Counted from the first letter of the stretch, positions 35,826-44,935 are shown. The stretch is 64,000 nt of DNA from an uncultured Draconibacterium sp. (GCF_963676735.1 NZ_OY781464.1:219001-283000); one strand, 5' to 3'. The notes: generated by a model from the sequence alone, not told the origin. Numbers and translations: made by a program.

Positions 35826-35860
35826 AGGTTAGAACTAACACCTATAAAAAAAACAGGAAC
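33801..35860 (+). repeat. 2.06-kb near-identical direct repeat, copy B
   Basis: Partner of 26001-28060, offset 7,800. Immediately upstream the two genes diverge sharply, so the left border is abrupt at an in-frame HYR repeat (residues DNGSSDACGIASYALSKTVF). Confidence 0.95.
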
Positions 35861-35880
35861 CAGTCGGTTCCTGTTTTTTT
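35846..35880 (+). terminator. Terminator of giant gene B
   Basis: AACAGGAACC / GGTTCCTGTT stem with an AGTC loop and T7. It points toward the convergent tldE gene. Confidence 0.88.
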
Positions 35881-35912
35881 ATAATCATTTTTTGTTACTC
35901 CCTTTTTAAGGT

Positions 35913-37229
35913 TTAGCTTCCGCTAAAATCAACTGCATCAAACAATATTGATGGGGTGCGAACTGAAGAGTCTGTTTTTACATCTGAACCCAATTCTTTT
36001 ATATTCATTAGCAGCGTTTTCATATTACCAGTAATATTCATTTCTGATACAGGCTTAACAACTTGGCCTTTTTCAATTAAAAATCCATCAATACCGTATG
36101 AGAAATCGCCGGTTGATCCATTGCAGTTTCCACCGTTAAAACCGGTTACAAATATTCCTTTGTCGATTGAGGCAATAAGGCCCTCGAGGTTTTTTGTGCC
36201 AGATTCAAAAACAATATTCGTAGTACTTCCGCCTGTTGGTTCAGTTTCCAACTTTTTAGCGTAATAGGTGTCAACGTAATAGGTTTTCAGCACTCCTTTG
36301 TCGAAAATGCTGCGTTTTTTTGTTGCCAGGCCTTCACCATCAAATAAACGCGAACCACGGCCTCCAACAATAAACGGGTCATCGGTTATGCTAAGCTTAT
36401 CCGAAGCAACTTTTTCATTTAACTTGTCGATTAAAAATGAATTTTTTTGCTGAATAGAAGCACCGTTAATTGCTTCTAATACCGGACCTAAAAGGCGGCC
36501 TACAACACGATTTTCCACCAGCATTGGCATGGTGCCCGATTTTATTTTTTCGGCTCCAATTTTTTCAATAGCTCTTTTTAGGGCAGTAGTTCCGGTTCCG
36601 TCCTTTCTCAAATCATCAAACTTAATGGCACTTTCGCCCCAGCTAAATTCGGGGCGGGCATCACCACCTTTTACCGAAACTTCTGTACGTATGGCGAAAT
36701 ACGAATTTGCAGTGTCGCCCTCAAAACCATTGCTGGTAACCATAACACGCTCGCTTAAACCATCGTAGTAGCTCGATGAGACAGAGATTAATCGCTCATC
36801 TTTTCCTAAAACTTCTTGCTCTGCGGCAAAAGCCAAATCTATTTTCGTTTTCGGATCGATGTTATTAAAGTTGGCATCCAATGCGCCCAAATCTTTACCA
36901 CCACCTTTGTAATACAATTCCGGTTCAGGCAAAGTACGGAAAGGGTCTTCTGATAAATAGCGCGTACCATCAATTGCTTCCTCGATAAAACGGGCTAAAT
37001 CTTCTTTTTTCATTCGGCTGGTAGAGTGGGCCGAGTATTTTCCGTCTACAAATAAACGAATGGAGAGACCACTCTGGATGGCTTGTTCCAATTTATCGAT
37101 TTTTTCTTCGCGAACCTCAACGCTGCTGCCCGTGCTGTTTGATATACTTACGCTTACTTGCTGAGCACCATTTTCTAATGCATGGTTCATAGCCCATTTG
37201 GCCAATGTATATTTTTCTTCTTTTGTCAT
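35913..37229 (-). CDS. TldE/PmbA-like metalloprotease-fold protein
   Basis: 438-residue TldD/PmbA family protein with the N-terminal domain VSVSISNSTGSSVEVREEKI and GLSIRLFVDGKYSAHSTSR, and the C-terminal barrel GGRGSRLFDGEGLATKKRSI and YGIDGFLIEKGQVVKPVSEM. No HExxxH motif is present, as expected for the TldE partner, which pairs with TldD to form the active protease. It lies 33 bases downstream of tldD in the same operon. No signal peptide is seen at this start, whereas TldD has one; see the TldD entry. Confidence 0.9.
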   Translation of the reverse strand: MTKEEKYTLAKWAMNHALENGAQQVSVSISNSTGSSVEVREEKIDKLEQAIQSGLSIRLFVDGKYSAHSTSRMKKEDLARFIEEAIDGTRYLSEDPFRTLPEPELYYKGGGKDLGALDANFNNIDPKTKIDLAFAAEQEVLGKDERLISVSSSYYDGLSERVMVTSNGFEGDTANSYFAIRTEVSVKGGDARPEFSWGESAIKFDDLRKDGTGTTALKRAIEKIGAEKIKSGTMPMLVENRVVGRLLGPVLEAINGASIQQKNSFLIDKLNEKVASDKLSITDDPFIVGGRGSRLFDGEGLATKKRSIFDKGVLKTYYVDTYYAKKLETEPTGGSTTNIVFESGTKNLEGLIASIDKGIFVTGFNGGNCNGSTGDFSYGIDGFLIEKGQVVKPVSEMNITGNMKTLLMNIKELGSDVKTDSSVRTPSILFDAVDFSGS

Positions 37230-37262
37230 TGTTTTAAAATTTAAACATTAAACTTTTGGGTT

Positions 37263-38789
37263 TTAGGCATTGGTTCCACCAACAGTCATTTTCTTAACTA
37301 AAACGGTTGGAAGCCCAAGTGTTACCGGAACAGATTGTCCGTCTTTTCCACAGGTCCAGGTACCGCTGTCGTTTTTGTAATCGTTGGCAGCCATGGTAAT
37401 ATCGGCCAATGCCTGCGGTCCGTTGCCTACAATGTTAATGTCTTTTATCGGGGTGGTGAGTTTTCCGTTTTCGATAATGTAGCCCGATTTTACAAAGAAG
37501 GTAAAGTCTCCGGCTCCAATTTTCACTTCTCCATTGCTAAAATTGTCTACATAAACACCATAGTCAACGGCTGCAAAAATCTCTTCAGTGGTATGCGGAC
37601 CGTTTTCCATGTAAGTTGAACGCATGCGTGGCAATGGCATGTGGCGGAACGATTCGCGACGTCCGTTACCGGTTGGCTCAACACCGTAATGTTTGGCGCT
37701 AATACGGTCGTGAATGTATGAGTTTAGCATACCGTCTTTTACGAGGTAAGTTTTTTGAACATCGTTTCCTTCGTCATCGATATTTATGGCACCACGGTCG
37801 TTAGGTAATGTTCCATCATCGATGATATTAATAAATGGTTCGGCTACTTTTTTGTTTAGCTTGTCGCTAAATATCGAAGTCCCTTTTCGGTTAAAGTCGG
37901 CCTCAAAAGTATGCCCAATTGCTTCGTGTAGCAGAATTCCTGAACCTCCGGCACCCAAAACCACCGGCATTTCGCCAGCTTTAGGTTTGCCTGCTTTAAA
38001 AAGCAGGTTGGTTCTGTCAACAGCTTCGTTGGCTAATTCATCAACCAGTTCTTCGCTCAACCATTCAAAACCTCGTCGTACCGATCTGGCGGCATAGGCA
38101 TTCTCAATCTGCTGCCCTTCTTGCATAATACAAACGGCGTAAAAACTCACCATTGGCCTGTAGTCGTATGTTAACCGGCCTTCCGAGTTATAGAACAAAA
38201 CATAGCTGGTTTCGTCGCGCATGCCTGCGTTAACCTTTATAACTTTATCATCTAGTGCAAAAATTTTGTCGTTAATTTTTTGTACAAAAGGTACTTTGTC
38301 TTTTACCGAAATATCTTCCCATTTTTGTGAGATTTTGTAAAAGTTAGCAGGAATTTTCTCGTTAAAGCTTTTTGCATCGAAGCTGGCACTGCTATTGGCA
38401 ATGTTTGCCGCAAGTTTTGCTGCGTTAATCATTTCGTCGAGTGCTAAATTCTCTGAATAGGCAAAGCCCGTTTGGTCGCCGTTGAGCACGCGAATACCTA
38501 CCCCAAAATCGATGTTCGAATAGGCACTGTTAACTTTTCCGTCCTGTAAACCCAGGCTGTTGAATTTTTTATGTTCAAAAAATAAATCGGCATAGTCGCC
38601 ACCTTTGCTCATGGCAGTTGCAATAACTTTTTGCAACATTTCGGTAGTTACTTCAAAATGGTCTAAATAACTTTTCACGTCTGCTGAAATTTGTACGTTT
38701 TGGCACGATTGCGCTAAAGGGGGTAAAATCACACTCCCTGCTGCAAACATACCACTTGTTTTAATAAAATTACGTCTGTCAACTTTCAT
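37263..38789 (-). CDS. tldD: TldD-like zinc metalloprotease with Tat/lipoprotein signal
   Basis: 508 residues. HEAIGHTFEAD at 288-298 supplies the HExxxH zinc site of TldD. The N-terminus MKVDRRNFIKTSGMFAAGSV is a twin-arginine signal (RRNFIK) ending at LAQSC, giving a lipoprotein cysteine at residue 29. Downstream DDEGNDVQKTYLVKDGMLNS and DVQKTYLV-type strands are the family barrel. TldD/TldE proteases cleave modified or unfolded small peptides. Export of TldD with a leaderless TldE in the same operon is odd: either the TldE start is misjudged, TldE is carried along as a folded Tat partner, or TldD acts alone. Confidence 0.9.
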   Translation of the reverse strand: MKVDRRNFIKTSGMFAAGSVILPPLAQSCQNVQISADVKSYLDHFEVTTEMLQKVIATAMSKGGDYADLFFEHKKFNSLGLQDGKVNSAYSNIDFGVGIRVLNGDQTGFAYSENLALDEMINAAKLAANIANSSASFDAKSFNEKIPANFYKISQKWEDISVKDKVPFVQKINDKIFALDDKVIKVNAGMRDETSYVLFYNSEGRLTYDYRPMVSFYAVCIMQEGQQIENAYAARSVRRGFEWLSEELVDELANEAVDRTNLLFKAGKPKAGEMPVVLGAGGSGILLHEAIGHTFEADFNRKGTSIFSDKLNKKVAEPFINIIDDGTLPNDRGAINIDDEGNDVQKTYLVKDGMLNSYIHDRISAKHYGVEPTGNGRRESFRHMPLPRMRSTYMENGPHTTEEIFAAVDYGVYVDNFSNGEVKIGAGDFTFFVKSGYIIENGKLTTPIKDINIVGNGPQALADITMAANDYKNDSGTWTCGKDGQSVPVTLGLPTVLVKKMTVGGTNA

Positions 38790-39224
38790 AGTGCATGTAT
38801 TTGTTTTTAATTTTCATTTGTTTTAACCATACTTTTGAAACCAATTAGTAAACAGTGTAAATATAGAATTACACGAATTTGAAACAATCTTTATAAGGTA
38901 CAGGATTTGTTGTTGTGCTAAAGTAAATAGCACACTTTTGTTTTTGTAGTTGAGGGTGTGGTATTTTTGGGGGTGTTTGTGTTAAAAATAACTATTAGAT
39001 AGTATTTTGTGTGTGTTTTATTGGGCCTGTCGGAATAAATGTATGGCTTAATTTTCAGGAGGTGCCATCCTGATTGGGGTGTTTGACAAAAATCTATATT
39101 CAATGTAAATTTTGTATTAATTTATTACAATTTGTTATAAAAATGCTTTTTCAAGTTTCATTTAAACATATTTTTGTAGTCGACAGTTAGAAAAAATCTA
39201 CATTTAAATAAAATTTATTACATC
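38790..39224. other. Divergent intergenic region tldD / glnA(II)
   Basis: 435 bases, no gene supported. It contains a promoter-like TATTTTTG (39169-39176) 49 bases before the glutamine synthetase ATG. Confidence 0.5.
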
Positions 39225-40238
39225 ATGAAATCAAAATTGGAATACATTTGGTTAGATGGTTCTGTACCAACTCAACAACTAAGAGCAAAAACTCGTATAG
39301 CTGAAAACTTCAGCGGAAAATTGGAAGACTGTCCAGTTTGGTCATTCGATGGTTCTTCAACGAATCAGGCTGGTGGCGAATCTTCAGACCTTCTTTTAAA
39401 TCCTGTTTTTATTTGTCCTGATCCAGATCGCAAAAATGCGTACCTGGTAATGACAGAAGTGTTGAATCCGGATGGAACTCCACACGATACAAACGGCCGT
39501 GCCCATATCGAGGAAGAAGATGAAGACTTCTGGTTTGGTTACGAGCAAGAGTATTTCTTGTACGATCCAAAAACTCGTTTGCCATTAGGTTTCCCTGCAG
39601 GTGGTTTTCCTGAGCCTCAAGGACCTTACTATTGTGGTGTAGGTGGTTCTAAAGTATTTGGTCGCGAATTGGTTGAAGAGCATTTCGACCTTTGTTTAGA
39701 AGCTGGTTTGAATGTTGAAGGTATCAACGCTGAGGTAGCTGCCGGACAGTGGGAGTACCAGATTTTTGCCAAAGGTGTTCACAATGCCGGAGACCAAATT
39801 TGGGTATCACGTTATTTATTAGAGCGTACTGCTGAGAAATATGGTATCGATATTGAATGGCATCCAAAACCACTTGGAAAAGACCTTGACTGGAACGGTT
39901 CGGGTATGCACGCTAACTTCTCTAACGGTATTATGCGTTCTTGTGGCGACGAAAAAGTATTTACTGCAATTTGCGAAGAGTTTGGTAAATTCATTCCTGA
40001 GCACATTGAAGTATATGGTGCCGGTAACGACCAACGTTTAACAGGTCTTCACGAAACGCAATCAATCGACGAATATAGCTATGGTGTTTCTGACCGTGGT
40101 GCTTCTATCCGTATTCCTGTAGGAACTGTTGAAGATGGTTGGAAAGGTCGTTTGGAAGACCGTCGTCCTGCTTCAAATGCCGACCCATACAAAGTTGGTG
40201 CACGTATTGTTAAAACTGTTCGTGGCGTTAAGCTATAA
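39225..40238 (+). CDS. glnA: Glutamine synthetase type II (eukaryotic-like GSII)
   Basis: ATP-dependent condensation of ammonia and glutamate. At 337 residues it is the short GSII form, far below the ~470 of GSI. Typical GSII signatures: DGSSTNQAGGESSDLLL at 43-59, WFGYEQEYFLYD, GPYYCGVGG, NAEVAAGQWEYQI and the C-terminal DRRPASNADPYKV. No adenylylation-loop tyrosine region as in GSI is present. It is the first gene of a cluster in which all three synthetase families occur. A hairpin terminator separates it from the aminotransferase gene. Confidence 0.95.
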   Translation: MKSKLEYIWLDGSVPTQQLRAKTRIAENFSGKLEDCPVWSFDGSSTNQAGGESSDLLLNPVFICPDPDRKNAYLVMTEVLNPDGTPHDTNGRAHIEEEDEDFWFGYEQEYFLYDPKTRLPLGFPAGGFPEPQGPYYCGVGGSKVFGRELVEEHFDLCLEAGLNVEGINAEVAAGQWEYQIFAKGVHNAGDQIWVSRYLLERTAEKYGIDIEWHPKPLGKDLDWNGSGMHANFSNGIMRSCGDEKVFTAICEEFGKFIPEHIEVYGAGNDQRLTGLHETQSIDEYSYGVSDRGASIRIPVGTVEDGWKGRLEDRRPASNADPYKVGARIVKTVRGVKL

Positions 40239-40266
40239 ACAACGATTATAAATTTATTATCTAAAT

Positions 40267-40305
40267 AAAAAGCTGTTGGTCTGTATTGACTGACAGCTTT
40301 TTTTT
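40267..40305 (+). terminator. Terminator of glnA(II)
   Basis: AAAAAGCTGT / ACAGCTTTTT stem around an 18-base loop, with a T run continuing from the stem. It ends about 30 bases before the next coding start. Confidence 0.75.
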
Positions 40306-40334
40306 GTTCAAATTTGCCAAAAATTTACCTGGCC

Positions 40335-41456
40335 GTGTTCAAAAAGAAAATAGAAATAAATCATCACTTGTTCTACGAAACTTCGCATTCGCCGTCGCTG
40401 GTTGATATTGTTGGCCCCGAGCAACTTGGCGATGTAGTTGATTTTTGTTTTATTGAAAATCCTTACTATCCGGATGAGGACTTACTGAAAAAATTGCAAG
40501 AGAAACTTCCGGTTGTTATAAAATCGTATCCATCAAGCAACCCCATTCTTGCGCAAAAAGACTTGTCGGCGGTGGTGCATGTAAAGCCCGAGTTTTTGAT
40601 ACTTGGCAATGGTGCAACCGAACTGATTACAATTATTCAAGGCCTGCTGGTTGAAGACATGGGCATACCAGTTCCCACCTTTAGCGAGTACATCGAAAAG
40701 TTGCAGAACATGGAGAAGGTAAAGCTTTTTCAATTGCCTGAAGATAAGCAGTATCGGCTTGATTTAGCAGCTTATGCCGATTGGCTGGAGGCCGAAAAAT
40801 TATCGTCGGCGTTAATTATAAATCCGGGAAATCCAACCGGGCAGTTCATTTCGCGCGAGGATCTTATCGCCTTTCTCGAGCGAATGAAAAAGTTAAAACT
40901 GGTGTTGCTTGACGAATCGTTTATTGATTTTGCCGGCGAAGAAATTCCAAGCCTAATGCCTTTTGTGGAAGAATTTAAGAACCTGGTAATCGTGCGCAGC
41001 ATGAGTAAGCATTGTGGTGTTCCCGGTTTGCGTTTGGGGTATTGCTGTACGGCTAATAGTCATTATTTGAGTAAAATACGGGCAGCATTGCCGGTTTGGA
41101 ATATTAATACGCTTGCCGAATATTTTCTAACCCAGTTAAAAGAAACTGATACCGTTTATCACCAGGCGCGAAAAAGGGTGATAGCTGACGTTCGGGAATT
41201 ATATGACAATTTGTGTAAGCTTGAGGGCTACGAGGTTTATCCGTCGCAAAGTAATTTTATACTCATAAAAATAAAGCATAACCTTACGGCCTACGAGTTG
41301 CAAATGAGGTTGCTGCAGGAGTTTGGAGTGTACGTGCGCGACTGTTCAAATAAAGTTGGCTTAGACAACAAACACATTCGTGTGGCTTCAAAAGGTCGCG
41401 ATAAAGATCAGTTGTTGGTTTACGCTCTGCGAGAGTTAGTCAACGCTATGGTTTAA
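40335..41456 (+). CDS. PLP-dependent class I/II aminotransferase
   Basis: 373 residues from GTG at 40335; an upstream in-frame TTG at 40314 is possible but overlaps the region next to the terminator. Fold-type I marks: GNGATELITIIQGLL (near 95), NPGNPTGQFISREDL, LDESFIDFAGEE (Asp for the pyridine N) and VRSMSKHCGVPGLRLGY with the Schiff-base Lys. It most resembles histidinol-phosphate aminotransferase or threonine-phosphate decarboxylase (HisC/CobD group), but no his or cob genes are near. Context is three glutamine synthetase genes and a kinase/phosphatase pair; the substrate is unknown. Confidence 0.85.
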   Translation: MFKKKIEINHHLFYETSHSPSLVDIVGPEQLGDVVDFCFIENPYYPDEDLLKKLQEKLPVVIKSYPSSNPILAQKDLSAVVHVKPEFLILGNGATELITIIQGLLVEDMGIPVPTFSEYIEKLQNMEKVKLFQLPEDKQYRLDLAAYADWLEAEKLSSALIINPGNPTGQFISREDLIAFLERMKKLKLVLLDESFIDFAGEEIPSLMPFVEEFKNLVIVRSMSKHCGVPGLRLGYCCTANSHYLSKIRAALPVWNINTLAEYFLTQLKETDTVYHQARKRVIADVRELYDNLCKLEGYEVYPSQSNFILIKIKHNLTAYELQMRLLQEFGVYVRDCSNKVGLDNKHIRVASKGRDKDQLLVYALRELVNAMV

Positions 41457-41475
41457 TTCGATATTACCAGCTTTT

Positions 41476-42333
41476 TTAAAGATCGATAACTGCCGAATCG
41501 CAAACATAGGTTGGGATAATTCCGGAGCTTCCTATTTTTATTTTGGCATTATCGGCTAAAGTGTTTCCCGAAAGTACAAGAGCCGTGTCGAGTCCAAACT
41601 TATTTCCGCCAATAATGTCGGTAAAAAGCGTGTCGCCAACCATCAGAATCTCCTTGCGTTGTATATCCGGAATGTCTTTTAAAGCCCGCTCGTAGGCCAG
41701 TAAAAACATTTGAGCATCTGGTTTGCCAAATCGAATAAATTTCTTTCCTAAAATTTTTTCAACCAAATCGGCTAACCCTCCAACAGCTACCGCAATGTCG
41801 TTTTTGTTTACCGGGTAATTTTTGTCGGTATTGGCCACAATAACGGTCATGTTTTTTTTTCGCAACAGGTTAATGGTTTTATTAATGTCGGTATTCCAGT
41901 CGAAACCCTCGTCATCAAGAAAAGCAAACGATTCTACATGTTCCAGGTTGTCAAGGTCGATTTCGCCAATAGGAACTGTTTTCAAACCGGCCGTTTCAAT
42001 GTAGTGGGCAGAGTCTTTTGTGCCCAGGTAGGCAACAGCATTGCCGTTAATGAGTTTGGTTTTAAAAAACTCCATGGCCAGCATGCCCGACGACAAAATT
42101 TTATCAGTAGTAATTGATGGTAAGCCATGTTTGATGTACCATCCTGATAGTTCTTCCGGACTGCGCGATGAATCGTTGGTTAAAACATAATAGGGGATTT
42201 GTTTTTTTTCGAGGTAAACAAAGGTATTGGCAATGTCAGGAATAAGTCCTTTATGGTTTTTAAGTACGCCAAAGGCATCAAAAAAAACTGCCCGGTAGTT
42301 TTTTACTACACTTCTAAAACTTCTTGTTCTCAT
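41476..42333 (-). CDS. HAD-superfamily hydrolase, subfamily IIA
   Basis: 285 residues. AVFFDAFGVLKNHKGLI (residues 14-30) is motif I, in which the second Asp of DxD is replaced by Phe (DAFG), leaving the nucleophile Asp only. LTNDSSRSPEEL is motif II (Asn-Asp-Ser), and FGKPDAQMF, then LMVGDTLFTDIIGGN are motifs III and IV. The cap domain lies between motifs II and III, as in NagD-like phosphatases. The ending VLSGNT fits the family. Loss of the acid/base Asp may reduce phosphatase turnover. Nine bases separate its start from the stop of the APH-like gene, so the two are co-transcribed. Confidence 0.8.
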   Translation of the reverse strand: MRTRSFRSVVKNYRAVFFDAFGVLKNHKGLIPDIANTFVYLEKKQIPYYVLTNDSSRSPEELSGWYIKHGLPSITTDKILSSGMLAMEFFKTKLINGNAVAYLGTKDSAHYIETAGLKTVPIGEIDLDNLEHVESFAFLDDEGFDWNTDINKTINLLRKKNMTVIVANTDKNYPVNKNDIAVAVGGLADLVEKILGKKFIRFGKPDAQMFLLAYERALKDIPDIQRKEILMVGDTLFTDIIGGNKFGLDTALVLSGNTLADNAKIKIGSSGIIPTYVCDSAVIDL

Positions 42334-42342
42334 TTTTCAGTA

Positions 42343-43392
42343 TCAGAGTTTTAATGTTTTTAAAATTTTCTCTACCCTGTAGTTGGCGTCCAGGGCGGGG
42401 AAATAAACGTCGTAGGCTTCCTTAATTAGTTTATTCGAATAGTATCTTCGGAAAAAATAAGGGCCGTCTTTTATTACATAATTCAAAATAAAAAAGCGGT
42501 AAACTTCTTTAATCAAATGCACTTCGGGTAGTGTTAACGGAAAAATTCTGTGGTACTCCTTCAGGAAGAGCATAAAGCGGTCTTCCATTAAAGTATCAAC
42601 CAGGTAGCTAAATACGGTTCGGTCGCCAACATCAGAAACAACACGACTAAAAAAATAAAAATCCATTACCCGCGACGACATGCGAAACCAGTCGTAATCC
42701 CAGCGCGAGTAAAATTTTCCGTCGCCTGTAATTGAAAAGTTACCGATGTTCCAGTCAACCAAAACCGGAATGGTTTCAATTTCGGTGTTGTAATTTACCC
42801 GGTCGGCATTTTCTAAAAAATTATCGGCATGGCGCAAAATCATATCTTTATGATCCAGTTGCATTTTTATTTCGTTTTTGTGGATCGAGCGTTTGAGTTT
42901 CTGAATATCGGTAATTACATTTTTTGAGGACGGTGGTAGCTGGTTAGAAACATTGGTGCAGGCTTTATGAAAACGAGCGAGTTCGCGACCCAGCTTTTTT
43001 ATGTGTTTTTCATCCAGCCGGCGCGGCAGTTTATTTCGGATTTGAATAGGGTTGTAAAAAACTACCCATGCACTGCGTTGGCGTTCGTGGTAGCGGTAAA
43101 TAAAAAGTTCGTTACGTTTTACCAGCGATTGGGCCAAAAACATTTGATAAGGATATTCGAGGTTGTTGGCCAGGTTGTTAATGATAATGTGGTCTTCGCG
43201 AAAATCCTCGAAATTTCCGTATTCCGAGAGTTTTGCAAATACGGGTTCTCGTTTGTAAAACGAAATTTTATAAACGTGGTTTGTTGAAACTTTTGCACTT
43301 ACGTCAAAAACGCCTTTAATTTCGTGTCTTTCGCCGTCAAATTCTTTCCAGGCCAGTTTAATTATTTGTGCGTAGTTTAATTTTTGCATCAT
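42343..43392 (-). CDS. APH/ChoK-like kinase
   Basis: 349 residues with the aminoglycoside-phosphotransferase fold. The catalytic loop reads VLVDWNIGNFSITG (Asp and Asn; the usual HxD His is replaced by Val-Asp) and the metal-binding loop SRWDYDWFRM (Asp). The N-terminal part YKISFYKREPVFAKLSEYG is the ATP-lobe. Members of this family phosphorylate small hydroxyl or amine metabolites such as choline, homoserine or fructosamines. No aminoglycoside resistance role is implied. It lies between a GSI-like ligase gene and a HAD hydrolase gene on the same strand. Confidence 0.75.
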   Translation of the reverse strand: MMQKLNYAQIIKLAWKEFDGERHEIKGVFDVSAKVSTNHVYKISFYKREPVFAKLSEYGNFEDFREDHIIINNLANNLEYPYQMFLAQSLVKRNELFIYRYHERQRSAWVVFYNPIQIRNKLPRRLDEKHIKKLGRELARFHKACTNVSNQLPPSSKNVITDIQKLKRSIHKNEIKMQLDHKDMILRHADNFLENADRVNYNTEIETIPVLVDWNIGNFSITGDGKFYSRWDYDWFRMSSRVMDFYFFSRVVSDVGDRTVFSYLVDTLMEDRFMLFLKEYHRIFPLTLPEVHLIKEVYRFFILNYVIKDGPYFFRRYYSNKLIKEAYDVYFPALDANYRVEKILKTLKL

Positions 43393-43442
43393 CTTCTGTA
43401 CGTATTCAAAAGGTTTTAATATCGTCCTTCTAGCTTCGGTAA

Positions 43443-44801
43443 TTATATAATTTCAAAGTATCTTTTTAGTTCCCACTGCAGATCTTTGTTGGCAGCCTGC
43501 CTATATTCCCATTGGCGCGTTTGGGTAAAATGTTTTACAAATGCTTCACCAAAAAGCTCTTTGGCAATAGCCGAATTGGCCATTTTTGTTGTAGCTTCCT
43601 CAAGGGTTTCGGGTATGGTACCATTGCTTAAGTTGAGGTAGCCATTGCCTGTTACCGGATGGCTGGTTAGCGGCAATTGGTGTTTTATTCCGTACAGCCC
43701 GGCAGCCAGCGAGCCCCCCAAAGCCAAATAGGCATTGGTGTCGGCGCCAGGCACTCTGAATTCAAGGCGCGTCGATTTTTCATTTCCGGTAATGGCCCGC
43801 ACCGCACAGGTACGGTTGTCTATCCCCCAGGTAAGTGTGCGCGGAGCCCAGTCGCCTCCACATAAGCGTTTGTAACTGTTGGGATTAGGCGCGAACATGG
43901 GCAGTATCTCAGGTAAACATTTTAATAAGCCGGCAATGTATTGTTGTGCGGTTGTACTCAGATTATCAGGAGTATTGGCATCAAAAAATAAATTTCTATT
44001 TTGCTCCAAATCCCATAGGCTTTGGTGAATGTGACCTCCACATCCCGGAAGATTAAGGTTCCATTTTGCCATAAAACTGGCCATAAAATTGTGCTGGTAG
44101 GCAATTTCTTTAACAGCCGATTTAAAAAGTAATGCCTTGTCGGCGGCAGCCAAAACCTCGTCATAAATAACCGTTGCTTCCATAACGCCAGGACCTGTTT
44201 CGGTGTGCATACCTTCAAGCTGAATATTAAAGCGATGGAGCAATTCAAATAAATCGTTAAAAAAGGATTGGTTTAGCGAGGTACGTAAAATCGAATAACC
44301 AAACATTCCGGGTGTTATTGGTTCGAGGTCGGTGAAGTTGCTTGCCGTAATTTCGCTGGGTGTGCCCATAAAATTGAACCATTCAAATTCTTGCGAGAAA
44401 ATTGGTTTAAAACCCATTTTTTCGCACTGTGCAGCAACACGTTTTAATAAACTGCGCGAACAAGTCGATTCAGCATATTTCCGATCATTGCTAAAATCAC
44501 CCAAAACAAAAGGCATATTGTTTTCCCAGGGAATTTCCCGATAAGTTTCGCTGGAAATAGTTGCTTTGGCATCGGGGTAACCGGTATGCCAGCCGGTAAT
44601 CTCGCTGTTTTCGTAACAGGCATCGGCACAATCCCAGCCAAATATTACATCGCAAAAACCAAGACCGTTTTCAAGGGCATTGCAAAATTTATCTTTATGA
44701 ATGTATTTGCCACGCAGTATGCCATCAATATCTGCAACGGCGAATTTTATTTTTGTCGATTCCTGGTTCTTTATTTTAATCAGTAGCTCTTCCGTATTCA
44801 T
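43443..44801 (-). CDS. Glutamine synthetase family protein (GSI-like, gamma-glutamyl-amide ligase candidate)
   Basis: 452 residues from the ATG at 44801 (three codons inside the longer frame). GSI-type blocks: FAVADIDGILRGKYIHKDKF, SQEFEWFNF, EGMHTETGPGVMEATV (Glu metal ligands), LPGCGGHIHQSLW (NH of the catalytic flap), and CAVRAITGNEKSTRLEFRVP. It resembles gamma-glutamylputrescine synthetase-type enzymes more than true GlnA: the adenylylation site and GSI C-terminus are absent, and it is shorter than GSI. Substrate unknown. Upstream of the kinase and phosphatase genes with a 50-base gap, so probably one operon. Confidence 0.85.
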   Translation of the reverse strand: MNTEELLIKIKNQESTKIKFAVADIDGILRGKYIHKDKFCNALENGLGFCDVIFGWDCADACYENSEITGWHTGYPDAKATISSETYREIPWENNMPFVLGDFSNDRKYAESTCSRSLLKRVAAQCEKMGFKPIFSQEFEWFNFMGTPSEITASNFTDLEPITPGMFGYSILRTSLNQSFFNDLFELLHRFNIQLEGMHTETGPGVMEATVIYDEVLAAADKALLFKSAVKEIAYQHNFMASFMAKWNLNLPGCGGHIHQSLWDLEQNRNLFFDANTPDNLSTTAQQYIAGLLKCLPEILPMFAPNPNSYKRLCGGDWAPRTLTWGIDNRTCAVRAITGNEKSTRLEFRVPGADTNAYLALGGSLAAGLYGIKHQLPLTSHPVTGNGYLNLSNGTIPETLEEATTKMANSAIAKELFGEAFVKHFTQTRQWEYRQAANKDLQWELKRYFEII

Positions 44802-44867
44802 TATTAGCACTAAATTTTATTTAAAATAAACGATGTTTGAGGAAATAACAAATACATCTAAGGCAAC

Positions 44868-44935
44868 TTTCTTTTAAATTGGTTGAAAAAAACAATGTTC
44901 AACCTGAAAGAAAGTAGCTTTTTTATAATGTCACC
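44868..44935. ncRNA. Long hairpin in the divergent region upstream of glnN
   Basis: ACTTTCT and GGTTGAA on the left pair with TTCAACC and AGAAAGT on the right, around a short A-rich loop. AGCTTTTTT follows, so on the plus strand it resembles an intrinsic terminator 130 bases upstream of glnN. It lies between the GSI-like gene and glnN and might be a leader or an antitermination element if transcription starts upstream. Confidence 0.4.

Noticed and set aside
26001..35860. 2-kb repeats as insertion sequence copies
   Set aside because: They are protein-coding tails in frame with sorting domains, with no transposase or terminal inverted repeats.
42343..43392. Aminoglycoside resistance gene
   Set aside because: Only the general APH/choline-kinase fold is visible and the neighbours are metabolic; no basis for a resistance call.
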